DNA of 13,986 nucleotides from Cylindrodendrum hubeiense (GCA_014621425.1 JAANBB010000706.1:1-13986); one strand, 5' to 3'; counted from the stretch's first letter, positions 1-7,724 are shown. Notes: generated by a model not told the origin, from the sequence alone. Translations and numbers: made by a program.

Positions 1-390
1 GTTGATAAATCGGTGGTCTGGAACCTGCATGTAAAAGGAGCGCGATGCCGGTTGGGCGGGTTGGGGAATGATTGTGGCTCAAGGCATTGTCGGCCTCAAC
101 AGGTCGGGTTGGTAAATGCAAACGGGCGAGGTTGAAGCCTGGGGAAGCGACAGCCTCGCGAGCTTTCCTTGAAGATTGATTGATGGATGGTGGCCCGTGC
201 GCACGCTTTGGGACCAGTCGGCGTTTGATCCGATGGCCGGCCTCGCCGCCTTGCCTTAGGTTGGCAGTTTTTCCGGCTGGGGTCCCCAGTTGCATTTGGG
301 CCTATGATGGGCCAGCCAATTTTTGTCTCTGAATTTGTTCCAGAAAGCTCCGTAACACACCGCAAGAAAACACTCGACCAAGAGCACAAC
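1..390. other. Region upstream of RPA12, no gene recognised
   Basis: This stretch precedes the RPA12 start codon and should contain its promoter and 5' leader. I see no convincing TATA box, tRNA or coding exon. A minus-strand open frame (96-452) runs across it and over RPA12 exon 1, but its translation has no recognisable domain and it overlaps a certain exon. The plus frame of RPA12 is open upstream to 304, but the ATG at 391 is the start used by the family. Confidence 0.5.
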
Positions 391-879
391 ATGGCGGCAA
401 TCGGATCTCTCGTCTTCTGCACCGACTGCGGTAACTTGCTTCCCTCGACCAAGGGTACCGAGCGAAATGTCCTGAGCTGTGAATGCTGTGGCGCCGAGAA
501 TCGAGGTTCGTTTGCACCGGCGAGGACAGCACCCGCGATCGTTTTCTAACTCACACTTGCGCAGATACTGGCTCCAAGTCCATTGTCACGCAAACGAAGC
601 CGTCCGACTTTCCCTCCTTCCTAAGGCAAAAGCTACAATCAAACGTTCAGGCCGTCGAGAAACACAACATCCAGACCGACAGCATCAGTCAGGAATCATG
701 CCCAGTCTGTAGCCGAGAAAACGTCAAGTACACCAACGTGCAACTGCGTGGTGCAGACGAAGGCTCCACGGTCATCTACCTCTGCGATTGCGGCAACTCG
801 TAAGAAACCCAAGCGCACATTGCCTAGACGAACTGGTTTTTAACTAATAACTTTTTTTAGATGGCAAGAAAACAACTAG
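391..879 (+). CDS. RPA12: DNA-directed RNA polymerase I subunit RPA12
   Basis: Small subunit of RNA polymerase I, acting in the nucleolus in rRNA synthesis; by family knowledge its C-terminal zinc ribbon enters the active site and supports transcript cleavage and termination. Three exons, 391-505, 565-799 and 861-879, give 122 residues, close to the roughly 125 of the family. The N-terminal ribbon has C10-X2-C13 and C30-X2-C33. The C-terminal TFIIS-like ribbon has C84-X2-C87, the QLRGADEGST hairpin with acidic D103-E104, and ends CDCGNSWQENN. The introns (59 and 61 bases) are GT-AG with CTAAC/CTAAT branch sites, and both joins restore the frame. The ATG at 391 has A at -3 and G at +4 and begins the family N-terminus. 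Odd: the last zinc knuckle reads C-X-C (C112, C114) rather than C-X2-C. It converges on the hydroxylase gene with 39 bases between stops. Confidence 0.94.
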
Positions 880-918
880 AATTCATGTGGCTCAGCATTC
901 GCCAGTAGGTGTCATAAT

Positions 919-1989
919 TCATGCAGTAGCACCTCCAACCTCAGGGATCAGTGCATATTCCGTCTCTCCGCTGTTCTCGTACTCAGCAATATCCAAAGCA
1001 ACGATACAACTCTCCCGCACGACCTTCTCCTTGTCATTGAGGAACAGCCTCAGGGTCGCCTCAACGCCCTCCTCCTCGCCAAGACCGCCCAGCGCCTCAG
1101 CCGCCTCATGTCGAACCATACTAGCCTCGTTGACATCGCTCAGCGAAGCGGTAAGCGCAGGGATGGAGGCGGGATGCGACAGCTGACCGAAAACGAAAGC
1201 GATCTCATGACGGAACAACGCAGACGGGTCGGAGAGGCCCTCAGCGAGCGCAAGCACTGCAGGGACGGCTGTGGGGAGGTCCGGGGGTGAGGCCAAGTCA
1301 CGGAGGGCAAACATGGCGCGGTATCGGACGAAGAGGGGTCGGGTCGTGTCCATCAGCTTCTTGCCAAGGTCTGCGACATCGACTTCCTCGGTCTCGGGCA
1401 TCGGGGGGGCAGGGTCGATGGAGGAAAAATCACTAGATGATTCAGTCAGTCAAGGGGCAACCCAAAAGAGAATAATAGAACAATTCGCGTACCTCTGGCG
1501 CAACTTTTCCTTCTTCCGCTCCTCGGAGCTCTCCCACTCAATGCGGTCGATGGCGATCTCGCACGTCTCGACAATGCTAACATCCTCGCCCTTGCGGTCG
1601 CGGTACTCGAACAAAATGTCGAGGTTGTCCGCCCAGCCTAGGGCGCCGAGGGCCTCCGCGGCCTCGTGTCGCACCATGGGATCCTGCTGGAGGTCGGCGA
1701 GGACCTCGCGGAGGGGCTTGACAGCGGATTTATGACTGGCCTGGCCCAGGCAGTACGCAAGTTCATGCTTCAGCAGGGCCGAGGGCGAGGTGAAGGCGGC
1801 AGCAATGGCATCAACGGCGCCGACGATGTTGTCGTCCTCAGACGAGGTGACGGCGACATGCTTGAGGGAGAACAGGGCGCGGAAACGAATGGGGAGGGGG
1901 GTATCCTCAGAGCAGAGGGACTTCCTCAAGCTCAGGACGGCAGAATCGCCCTTGGGGGTGGATTCGAGGATATCAGCGGATGGTGCCAT
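919..1989 (-). CDS. LIA1: Deoxyhypusine hydroxylase (HEAT-like repeat protein)
   Basis: Di-iron monooxygenase that hydroxylates deoxyhypusine on eIF5A, the last step of hypusine formation, in the cytosol. Two exons on the minus strand, 1989-1493 and 1432-919, encode 336 residues, within the usual fungal size. The protein is two mirrored halves of HEAT-like repeats. The four iron-binding His-Glu pairs are all present: H75-E76 (HELAYCLGQ), H108-E109 (HEAAEALGAL), H241-E242 (HEIAFVFGQ) and H274-E275 (HEAAEALGGL). The 60-base intron starts GTACGC and ends CTAG with a CTGAC branch site; splicing gives LRQSDFSSIDPAPP in the linker between the halves, as expected for fungal orthologues. The ATG at 1989 has A at -3 and G at +4. 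Reading through the intron would stop the protein early, so splicing is required. The 3' end is only 39 bases from the RPA12 stop. Confidence 0.97.
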
Positions 1990-2261
1990 TTTGAATATTT
2001 TGAATGAGTGTCGTAGTCTTCAAGCGTGATCGCAGGCACACACTCAATCTCAGGCGATAACTACAGGGCGCTCAGCTCAGAAAGAAAATTTACGCGGGGT
2101 TACGGCCTTATCGTTATCTGCGAGGTAACCCCGCCGAACGCCGGACGCGCTTTTCGTCGGAGCAAAAATCGTTGGCGTCGCGCGCTCGTACTGAGTTTAT
2201 ATACTGAATTAAGAACCCACCAATCAACCAACAGAGAGAGAAGCGGTCCACCGCCTCTACT
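1990..2261. other. Intergenic region between hydroxylase and tRNA-Gln
   Basis: Contains the promoter side of the hydroxylase gene (minus strand) and the upstream flank of the tRNA. A perfect 10-bp inverted repeat lies at 2094-2134 (listed separately). A TTTATATAC stretch at 2196-2204 is about 60 bases upstream of the tRNA and could be a TATA-like element for it. No coding exon is seen; the frame 2026-2298 runs into the tRNA and is not a gene. Confidence 0.5.
2094..2134. promoter_or_regulatory. Perfect 10-bp inverted repeat upstream of the hydroxylase
   Basis: GCGGGGTTAC at 2094-2103 is matched exactly by its reverse complement GTAACCCCGC at 2125-2134, with 21 bases between. The arms lie about 105-145 bases upstream of the hydroxylase ATG. 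Each arm contains GCGGGG, which fits the SYGGRG consensus of the fungal carbon regulator CreA/Mig1. A paired binding site is an inference; a hairpin in the leader is the alternative. Confidence 0.35.
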
Positions 2262-2333
2262 GGTTGCGTGGTCTAACGGCTATGACTGCGGATTCTGATT
2301 CCGCCAGCGAGGGTTCGACTCCCTCCGCGACCT
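2262..2333 (+). tRNA. tRNA-Gln (anticodon CUG)
   Basis: Seventy-two bases fold into a full cloverleaf without an intron. The acceptor stem is GGTTGCG/CGCGACC (7 pairs, one T-G), the D stem GTC/GAC, the anticodon stem GCGGA/TCCGC around a TTCTGAT loop with anticodon CTG at 2295-2297, a 4-base variable loop, and the T stem GAGGG/CCCTC around TTCGACT; T2333 is the discriminator. Internal pol III box A (TGGTCTAACGG, 2269-2279) and box B (GGTTCGACTCC, 2312-2322) are intact. It decodes CAG. Two degenerate relatives lie within 200 bases downstream. Confidence 0.97.
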
Positions 2334-2336
2334 CTC

Positions 2337-2341
2337 TTTTT
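2337..2341 (+). terminator. Pol III terminator of tRNA-Gln
   Basis: A run of five T on the sense strand starts four bases after the discriminator base. This is the usual signal for RNA polymerase III release. Confidence 0.85.
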
Positions 2342-2384
2342 GCCCTCAGCGACACTTCACTCAGGAGCTTTGCTTGGGATATGG

Positions 2385-2403
2385 ATGACTGCGGATTCTG
2401 ATT
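2385..2403 (+). pseudogene. tRNA-Gln fragment (anticodon-arm piece)
   Basis: Nineteen bases are identical to tRNA-Gln 2282-2300, covering the end of the D arm, the 5' anticodon stem and the complete anticodon loop with CTG. The following bases (GCGGAGG) cannot close the anticodon stem, and no acceptor or T arm is present, so it cannot fold as a tRNA. It lies 52 bases after the real gene. A partial duplication is the likeliest origin. Confidence 0.7.
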
Positions 2404-2485
2404 GCGGAGGAGGTGTCCAAGCATATGGGAGATCTCGTGCCCAGCCTCTTGAGACGATTACGATTGGTCTGGCATCATCGTTCCA

Positions 2486-2518
2486 TGGTTGTATGATCTA
2501 ACGGTTATGACTGCGGAT
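2486..2518 (+). pseudogene. Degenerate 5' half of a tRNA-Gln copy
   Basis: This matches tRNA-Gln 2261-2293 at 29 of 33 positions without gaps, running from just before the acceptor stem through the D arm into the anticodon stem. All four differences are C-to-T or G-to-A relative to the intact gene (2492, 2493, 2496, 2505), the pattern of cytosine deamination or RIP. The similarity stops before the anticodon. Just downstream, GGTCGAAAACC resembles a damaged box B. No cloverleaf can form, so this is a tRNA pseudogene or tRNA-derived element fragment. Confidence 0.75.
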
Positions 2519-3809
2519 ATAGGTCGAAAACCACCCTCGGAGCATTACCCCTACTTCTACGGCCTCGGGCCTGAGTAGTAGCCCATTATTCCACCCACGA
2601 TCCATTCATCCATCAGTCCCTTCCTGTGAGATACACAAAATAATACAATTCGAAATTAGACATAGAGATAACAATAGTTATTTTCCTTCATACATTCATC
2701 CTTCTTCATTCATCATTCCCTCATCAACTTGTTCAGAGTGTGATGAGGTGCTCGCAGCTTATTCCCGGCTGTTCCAGGCATTCCAACCAACGACAAGCAA
2801 TCACTGTTCTCCGCGATGAATTGAACGGCAGCATTGTGGTCGTAGTTTTCCTCGGTGGGTAAATCTGCACACTTAACCAACTTTAATTCCCATTCCTCTA
2901 AAACCAAGGGACGCCGGGCTGGGTTCAGTATATATTATTTCTAAATACATCTTCGGCGATTATGCCAAGCGGGAGACCAAAAAAAGTTGGCCTACCAAAA
3001 CAGCCATTATCACCCATCCAAGTGAACATAACTCGCAGACCGACATATTAAGTAGATCACATCTACACATCTCATCACATCATCATATTTGAGTATTTAT
3101 GTCAACCTGCCTTTATAGGCCAATTCTTTCGGCCCCCGCTTGTACAAAAAGAGTCGTCTAATGATTATTTGTCAGGACTGATCGGTATGGAAATGATTTC
3201 AGTGTCCATCTAGTCGGTGCGTGCAATTTCTCTGTACAGAGTAAGTGCATCCAGCTGTCGCCGTTTGCATTTGTTCGTGCCTGTTGAGTGAGACGACTAC
3301 TGTATGAGACCACGTGACTACGGTGCTCCATTTTGCGGTCCGAGTCTCCTCCTTTTTCGCCTGTTCATCGGGCGGTTTTTTTGGGACTGGTCGCAGGGAT
3401 AGTTAGCATGCAATCCAGATATGCCACTGCGCGGGGATTGATAATCGACAAGCCTCTAATGCAAAGCGAATCACGTCTCTTGCTTACCTACCCTGGACTA
3501 ATCAGTACTCATCTTGGTTTTGGACCACACTCCCTAATACACACAACTAAGTCTCTTTTATCCAACTGGTTGCCCTTGTGTGTTTATCTTCTTCTTCAGT
3601 CGCCCAAGTGTTGGGGAAACCATCCTTTGCCCTGAAGTGACCCCCCGTTTGCAGTCGGGGTACCGGCCTAACTAGCAACTCGCCTAACTTTGAAGACCCG
3701 ACATTATTAAGCTTCGAGACTCCATATCGCCACAACGCCAACCGTCTTCAACACTACGTCTCACAGCTCCGGGACTTGCAATACAACGACTCCCCGGCGC
3801 AAATACACC
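2519..3809. other. Gene-free stretch between tRNA remnants and NBP35
   Basis: About 1.3 kb without a recognisable gene. From roughly 2620 to 3260 it is clearly richer in A and T than the neighbouring genes, with TpA-rich runs such as TATATATTATTT and repeated CATTCATC-like words. A short minus-strand frame (2713-2907, 64 residues) has no domain I recognise. A 10-bp palindrome TCTGTACAGA lies at 3231-3240. The last 150 or so bases before 3810 should hold the NBP35 promoter and leader; no ATG is seen in the final 100 bases. Confidence 0.45.
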
Positions 3810-4829
3810 ATGGCACCCTCGCTCGAAGCGCCAGAGCCTGTCGAGGACGTCATCGCCAACCCCCTCAAGCAGCAGCTCGTCGCCCCAGAGCCGGAACATT
3901 GCCCTGGCCCCGAATCGCAACAGGCCGGCAAGGCCGACTCGTGCGCCGGGTGCCCGAACCAGGCCATCTGCGCTTCCGCACCCAAGGGACCCGACCCAGA
4001 TATCCCTATCATTGCGGCGCGCCTTCAGAATGTACAGCACAAGATCCTCGTGCTCAGTGGCAAGGGTGGAGTAGGGAAGAGCACCTTCACGTCACTGCTG
4101 GCCCATGCCCTAGCGACCAACCCGGACAATACCGTGGGCATCATGGACACTGATATCTGCGGACCCAGCATCCCCAAGATGATGGGTGTCGAGGATGAGA
4201 CGGTCCACGTCAGTGGCACAGGATGGTCGCCTATCTGGGTCATGGATAACCTTTCCGTCATGAGCATCCAGTTCCTCCTCCCCAATCGCGACGATGCCGT
4301 CATCTGGCGCGGGCCCAAGAAGAACGGTCTGATCAAGCAGTTCCTCAAGGATGTCGAGTGGGGTGATCTCGACTTCCTGCTGGTGGATACCCCGCCAGGC
4401 ACAAGCGACGAGCACCTGAGCGTCAACTCCTTCCTCAAAGAAAGCGGCATTGATGGCGCTGTCATGGTTACCACGCCCCAGGAGGTATCCCTGCTGGACG
4501 TGCGCAAGGAGATTGATTTCTGCCGTAAGGCCGGCATCCGAGTGTTGGGACTCGCAGAGAACATGAGCGGTTTCGTCTGCCCCAACTGCAAGGGCGAGAG
4601 CGAGATCTTCCGCGCGAGTACGGGTGGCGGTAGGGCGTTGGCGGATGAAATGGGCATCCCGTTCCTGGGCTCGGTGCCCCTGGACCCACGGATTCGGATG
4701 GCGTGTGACTATGGAGAGAGCTACTTCGACTCCTTTCCAGACAGCCCGGCATGTGTCGCATTTCAAGGGGTGGTGAGGAACGTAGCGAATCAGCTGGGAC
4801 TTGATACCCGGAGTGTGTTGCCAGAATAG
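3810..4829 (+). CDS. NBP35: Cytosolic Fe-S cluster assembly factor NBP35
   Basis: P-loop scaffold ATPase of the cytosolic iron-sulfur assembly (CIA) pathway; with its partner Cfd1 it builds 4Fe-4S clusters for cytosolic and nuclear proteins. A single intronless frame of 339 residues has the parts that separate Nbp35 from Cfd1: an N-terminal cluster motif C31-X13-C45-X2-C48-X5-C54, then the deviant Walker A GKGGVGKS (84-91), the MDTDICGPS and [12 protein letters not shown] switch segments (about 112-120 and 191-202), and the bridging-cluster CPNC motif (257-260). The start sits in CACCATGG, an ideal context. Long minus-strand frames across it (for example 4025-4657 and 4110-4835) are shadows. 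It converges on the GMF gene with 134 bases between stops. Confidence 0.98.
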   Translation: MAPSLEAPEPVEDVIANPLKQQLVAPEPEHCPGPESQQAGKADSCAGCPNQAICASAPKGPDPDIPIIAARLQNVQHKILVLSGKGGVGKSTFTSLLAHALATNPDNTVGIMDTDICGPSIPKMMGVEDETVHVSGTGWSPIWVMDNLSVMSIQFLLPNRDDAVIWRGPKKNGLIKQFLKDVEWGDLDFLLVDTPPGTSDEHLSVNSFLKESGIDGAVMVTTPQEVSLLDVRKEIDFCRKAGIRVLGLAENMSGFVCPNCKGESEIFRASTGGGRALADEMGIPFLGSVPLDPRIRMACDYGESYFDSFPDSPACVAFQGVVRNVANQLGLDTRSVLPE

Positions 4830-4963
4830 ACGCACTCTATCGCTACGCAGAATTTATGTTGATAATGATGACTTCTTATTTTTCATGTCACGTCTCAGTT
4901 TTCTCCTGGGTTACGCGTTTCTTCGTTTCTCATGTGATATTCAAACATGTCGTGACCACGCAT
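4830..4963. other. Convergent 3' intergenic region NBP35/GMF
   Basis: The two genes end toward each other here. The sequence is T-rich on the plus strand (for example TTCTTATTTTTCATG), consistent with 3' UTR and polyadenylation signals, but no canonical AATAAA is seen. Overlap of the two transcripts is likely. Confidence 0.5.
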
Positions 4964-5642
4964 TCAGTTGCCAGCCTCCAGCTTCCCGGGAATCTCTTCC
5001 AGGTCCTCCGCCGACTCCAAATCAATGACCCGCCCGACCTCGCTGGTGTTGCGCATCAGCTCCTTGGCGCCGGCATACAGCATTCTCATACCCGCATTGC
5101 ACGTAATGGGAAGATAGTATAGCAGTACGTATGGCACGGAGAGCCTTCCATCGGGCTATATATTATTTGGTCAGTGCTGGCTTAGGATATGGCAGACTGC
5201 TGTGTGTGTTTGATCGTGGAACGACGTACCATGGTCAGAGGGTAGCTGAGGAGGATGAACCGCGGCGAGTGATCGGGGAGGTCGTCACCGATATCTTCGA
5301 GGGATGTATAGACGGTTTTGTCGTCATCTTGGCGGATCTCGTGGGTGTTCTTATCGATCATGTCTGGAGGGCGCAAAGGAGGGGCATCAGTTGACGATTC
5401 GAGGAACGACGACGGAAGCGGCAAAGGAGCGTAAGAGGAAGCAAGGAGACGCACATACAAATGACGGCTTGAGGATCCTTGGCCCGTGAAGTAGTTAGGC
5501 GAAACTTGCGGAGGTGCTCCTTGGTCTCGTTTGAGAAAGTGTACAGTCGGGATTCGGAGGCCTGCGCGGCGTGTCAGCGGGGTGAGCTAGGAGCCGGGAG
5601 CTGCGATTGCTAGGGGGTGGTGTAGCGGCTTTTTATTACCAT
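4964..5642 (-). CDS. GMF: Glia maturation factor family (ADF-homology) protein, Aim7-like
   Basis: ADF/cofilin-fold protein that, by family knowledge, binds the Arp2/3 complex, promotes debranching of actin filaments and inhibits nucleation. Four minus-strand exons (5642-5640, 5561-5459, 5363-5230, 5155-4964) encode 143 residues, the normal GMF size. The protein begins MASESRLYTFSNETKEHLRK and continues through AVIYMIDKNTHEI, EDIGDDLPDHSPRFILLSYP, then DGRLSVPYVLLYYLP, MLYAGAKELM and VGRVIDLESAEDLEEIP, covering the whole domain. Introns are 78, 95 and 74 bases, all GT-AG; each join keeps the frame and the family alignment. The first coding exon is only the ATG codon. It is divergent from the MoCF-like gene and convergent with NBP35. 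The choice of GMF over cofilin or twinfilin rests on the SPRF-LLSY and YAGAKELM segments. Confidence 0.94.
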
Positions 5643-6021
5643 GTTGAGCGTCGGAGAGTGGTCGGCGGACGGGAACAGGTGAAGGGGCCCTGAGAGCAGT
5701 GTTTCCTGGCCGTGAAGCTCTTCTGAAGCTATCACCGGATGAATGTGATAGCAGGATAGGTAGTTGGGAAGATGGCCGTGGAGAGGTGGTAGTGGGAGTC
5801 GCAAGCGACAATAAGCCCCGCCAAAACCAAGCCAAACCAGGCCAAACCGAACCCCAGAGCAGCGAAACTGCGCCAAGCGAAACCCCACATCCACCCACTT
5901 GTGCCGCCATCGTTCTCCGAGCCAACGTCATCCGCTTCGGTCGATGCAGCCGAACGAACGTCCATCTGCAAGTTAAAAAGCTCTCCGGCCCCGGTTCCAC
6001 GCGGCATTTCCGTAGTCATCC
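5643..6021. promoter_or_regulatory. Bidirectional promoter GMF / MoCF-like gene
   Basis: A head-to-head pair of start codons is separated by 379 bases, so both promoters share this space. Near its middle is a threefold GCCAAA repeat (listed separately). No clear TATA box is seen for either gene. A nearby TATCACCGGATG and GTGATA around 5730-5750 form an imperfect inverted pair of unknown meaning. Confidence 0.6.
5820..5850 (+). repeat. Threefold GCCAAA(A)CC repeat in the shared promoter
   Basis: Three near-identical units sit head to tail: GCCAAAACCAA (5820-5830), GCCAAACCAG (5831-5840) and GCCAAACCGA (5841-5850). The unit length matches about one helical turn. The location in a divergent promoter suggests a cluster of binding sites for an unknown factor; chance microsatellite growth is the alternative. 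Confidence 0.6.
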
Positions 6022-7377
6022 ATGTTCTCGCGTCTGTCCCAGATTACGAGGCATCTTTCAGCTCCCGCTGCGGCTTCTACTCGACGATTTACACTCGGAA
6101 GAATGGTTTCCGCGGATGAGCGCAATGCGCGCAAGATCCACACGGCGGCGTGCTTGATCATTGGCGACGAGGTCCTTGGTGGAAAGGTATGGAGACAGCG
6201 ATTGAATCATTGGACTATATCACTAACCCCGAGATAGACCGTTGATGTAAGTACGGCTGGGCTCCGGACTCGGTAACCTTAACAGGGGTTGGGAATAGGT
6301 CATTGTTGACAAGAGATTAGACCAACTCGGCATACGTCGCGAAGTGGTGCTTCTCTCTCGGTGTTGTAAGTTCTGTGACTCGACGACGTCGGAATTTCGA
6401 GATCTGATGAGTCACATAGAACTTAAAACGGATCGAGGTTATTGAAGATGACGAGAGTGAGATCATCGAGGCAGTGCGGAGGATGAGTGATCGCTACGAC
6501 TTTGTCGTGACAAGGTAAGAATCCATTGTCGAGAATGAAGGTTAAAACGAAATGACTAATTTTACCAAGCGGTGGCATTGGACCTACGTAAGTCCTCAGT
6601 TCTACTATATGAGCGTAATACTCACGTTTTAGTCACGATGATATCACCTACCAGTCGATTGCCAAAGCCTTCGACCTCCCTCTGGTGCTACATCAAGAAA
6701 CGCTTGCGAAGATGAAGGCAATGTCTAAACCCCACCCATCTCAACCCAAGTTTGACTGGGATGTCGACTCGCCCGCCCTTAAGGCTAAGCTCCGCATGGC
6801 CGAGCTCCCGACAGATGAGTCCCGGGACTTGAAGAAGCAGTTCATCTTCCCCCACGATGACATGTGGGTCCCAGTTGCAGTTGTGAACGGGAATGTTCAC
6901 ATCCTGCCCGGAATCCCAAGACTCTGTAAGCTCCACCTCGACCATGCCTTTGAAGACTCATATTAACGACCAATTCAACAGTCACAAAGCTTCTTGATGG
7001 ACTGACACCTCTCGTTGTACCAAGATTGGAGGGCAAGGAAACCCATAGAATCTTGATTTCTACTCCCCTACCAGAGAGCGGCGTGGCTGGATTTCTTACC
7101 GAGCTGGCAGCTAAGGTTGAGCCTCGCGGCATCAAGGTCGGCAGCTATCCTCGATGGGGCAAGAGCCGCAACACTGTGACGCTTGTCGGAAAGTAGGTGA
7201 TCATATTTCAACATGCAAATGGAGAGATGCTGACATGGCTGCAGGGATCAAGACTATCTGGAGAGTCTCGTTGCTGAGGTGGAGAAGGGCGTCCAAGGCC
7301 TGCGAGTTTCAAAGGAGGGCGAGGACGATGACCAACCGACTGAGGAGGGAACACCAGAGAAGGAGGATGGGAAGTGA
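6022..7377 (+). CDS. Molybdopterin-binding-fold (MoCF / CinA-N / FLAD1-N-like) protein
   Basis: Eukaryotic protein with the MoCF_biosynth fold seen in CinA and in the N-terminal half of human FAD synthase FLAD1. It lacks the PAPS-reductase-like FAD synthase domain, so FAD synthesis should not be assumed; a hydrolase or nucleotide-clearing role is possible but unproven. Eight exons: 6022-6186, 6238-6246, 6321-6365, 6420-6514, 6570-6587, 6633-6925, 6982-7192, 7245-7377, giving 322 residues. Introns are 45-74 bases, GT-AG, and every join restores frame. Conserved segments are [28 protein letters not shown] (46-73), RIEVIEDDESEI (about 77-88), TSGGIGPTHDDIT (104-116), and VNGNVHILPGIPRLF in the second half. 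The C-terminus is acidic. The first 27 residues are R/S/A/T-rich without acidic residues, like a mitochondrial presequence; a second in-frame ATG lies at 6103. Confidence 0.92.
6238..6246 (+). other. Nine-base microexon (T-V-D)
   Basis: Exon 2 of the MoCF-like gene is just ACC GTT GAT. It is flanked by ...GAGATAG upstream and GTAAGTACGG downstream. It supplies Thr-Val-Asp of the conserved GGK-TVD-TNS motif, so it cannot be skipped without breaking the active-site segment, although skipping would keep the frame. Confidence 0.85.
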
Positions 7378-7724
7378 GTATTGAGGCGAGTTGGGTGCCC
7401 GCGATACTCAAACGGATACCGAGGTCGACTAGGTGTTTGCCTATTACGCTGCACCGGCAATGGCACGTGGCTGCCGTTGCACCGAGAACCTTGACGTTTC
7501 ATGGCAAGCTGGGACGTTGTAATTGGATAAAGCGCCATGCTAGGAGGTATCATGTATCATTGGATAATCAGCACACTGTCTTAGAGGCGCAGTCTGATTT
7601 TACGTGCCTCAGCTGGTAGTATCTAGTATCGCGACGTGAAAAGAATGGTCCCTCTCGAGCACATGAGACTCAATTGAAGGAGTGACGTCGCGATCTAAAC
7701 GTCCTCTAACATGTCTGGAACAAA

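Noticed and set aside
96..452. 118-residue minus-strand frame near the left edge
   Set aside because: It overlaps RPA12 exon 1 on the other strand, has no recognisable domain and has Arg/Pro-rich shadow-like composition.
2026..2298. 90-residue plus-strand frame
   Set aside because: Its 3' part reads through the tRNA-Gln gene; no domain.
2713..2907. 64-residue minus-strand frame in the AT-rich island
   Set aside because: No family recognised, no clear splice partners, and the composition is that of decayed DNA. It could be a transposon remnant but nothing in the translation shows it.
4025..4835. Long minus-strand frames of 210 and 241 residues
   Set aside because: They are antisense to the well-supported NBP35 coding frame and have no domain of their own.
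6300..6371. Alternative reading VIVDKRLDQLGIRREVV after the TVD microexon of the MoCF-like gene
   Set aside because: It uses an acceptor at 6299 and stays open only briefly. The acceptor ending at 6320 gives [15 protein letters not shown], which continues the conserved motif and joins the next exon in frame.
391..7377. A functional operon or biosynthetic cluster
   Set aside because: Genes are on both strands with their own promoters and introns, and belong to unrelated housekeeping pathways; no synthase, transporter or cluster regulator is present.
7374..7619. 81-residue frame overlapping the stop of the MoCF-like gene
   Set aside because: No domain; it lies in the probable 3' UTR in a different frame.
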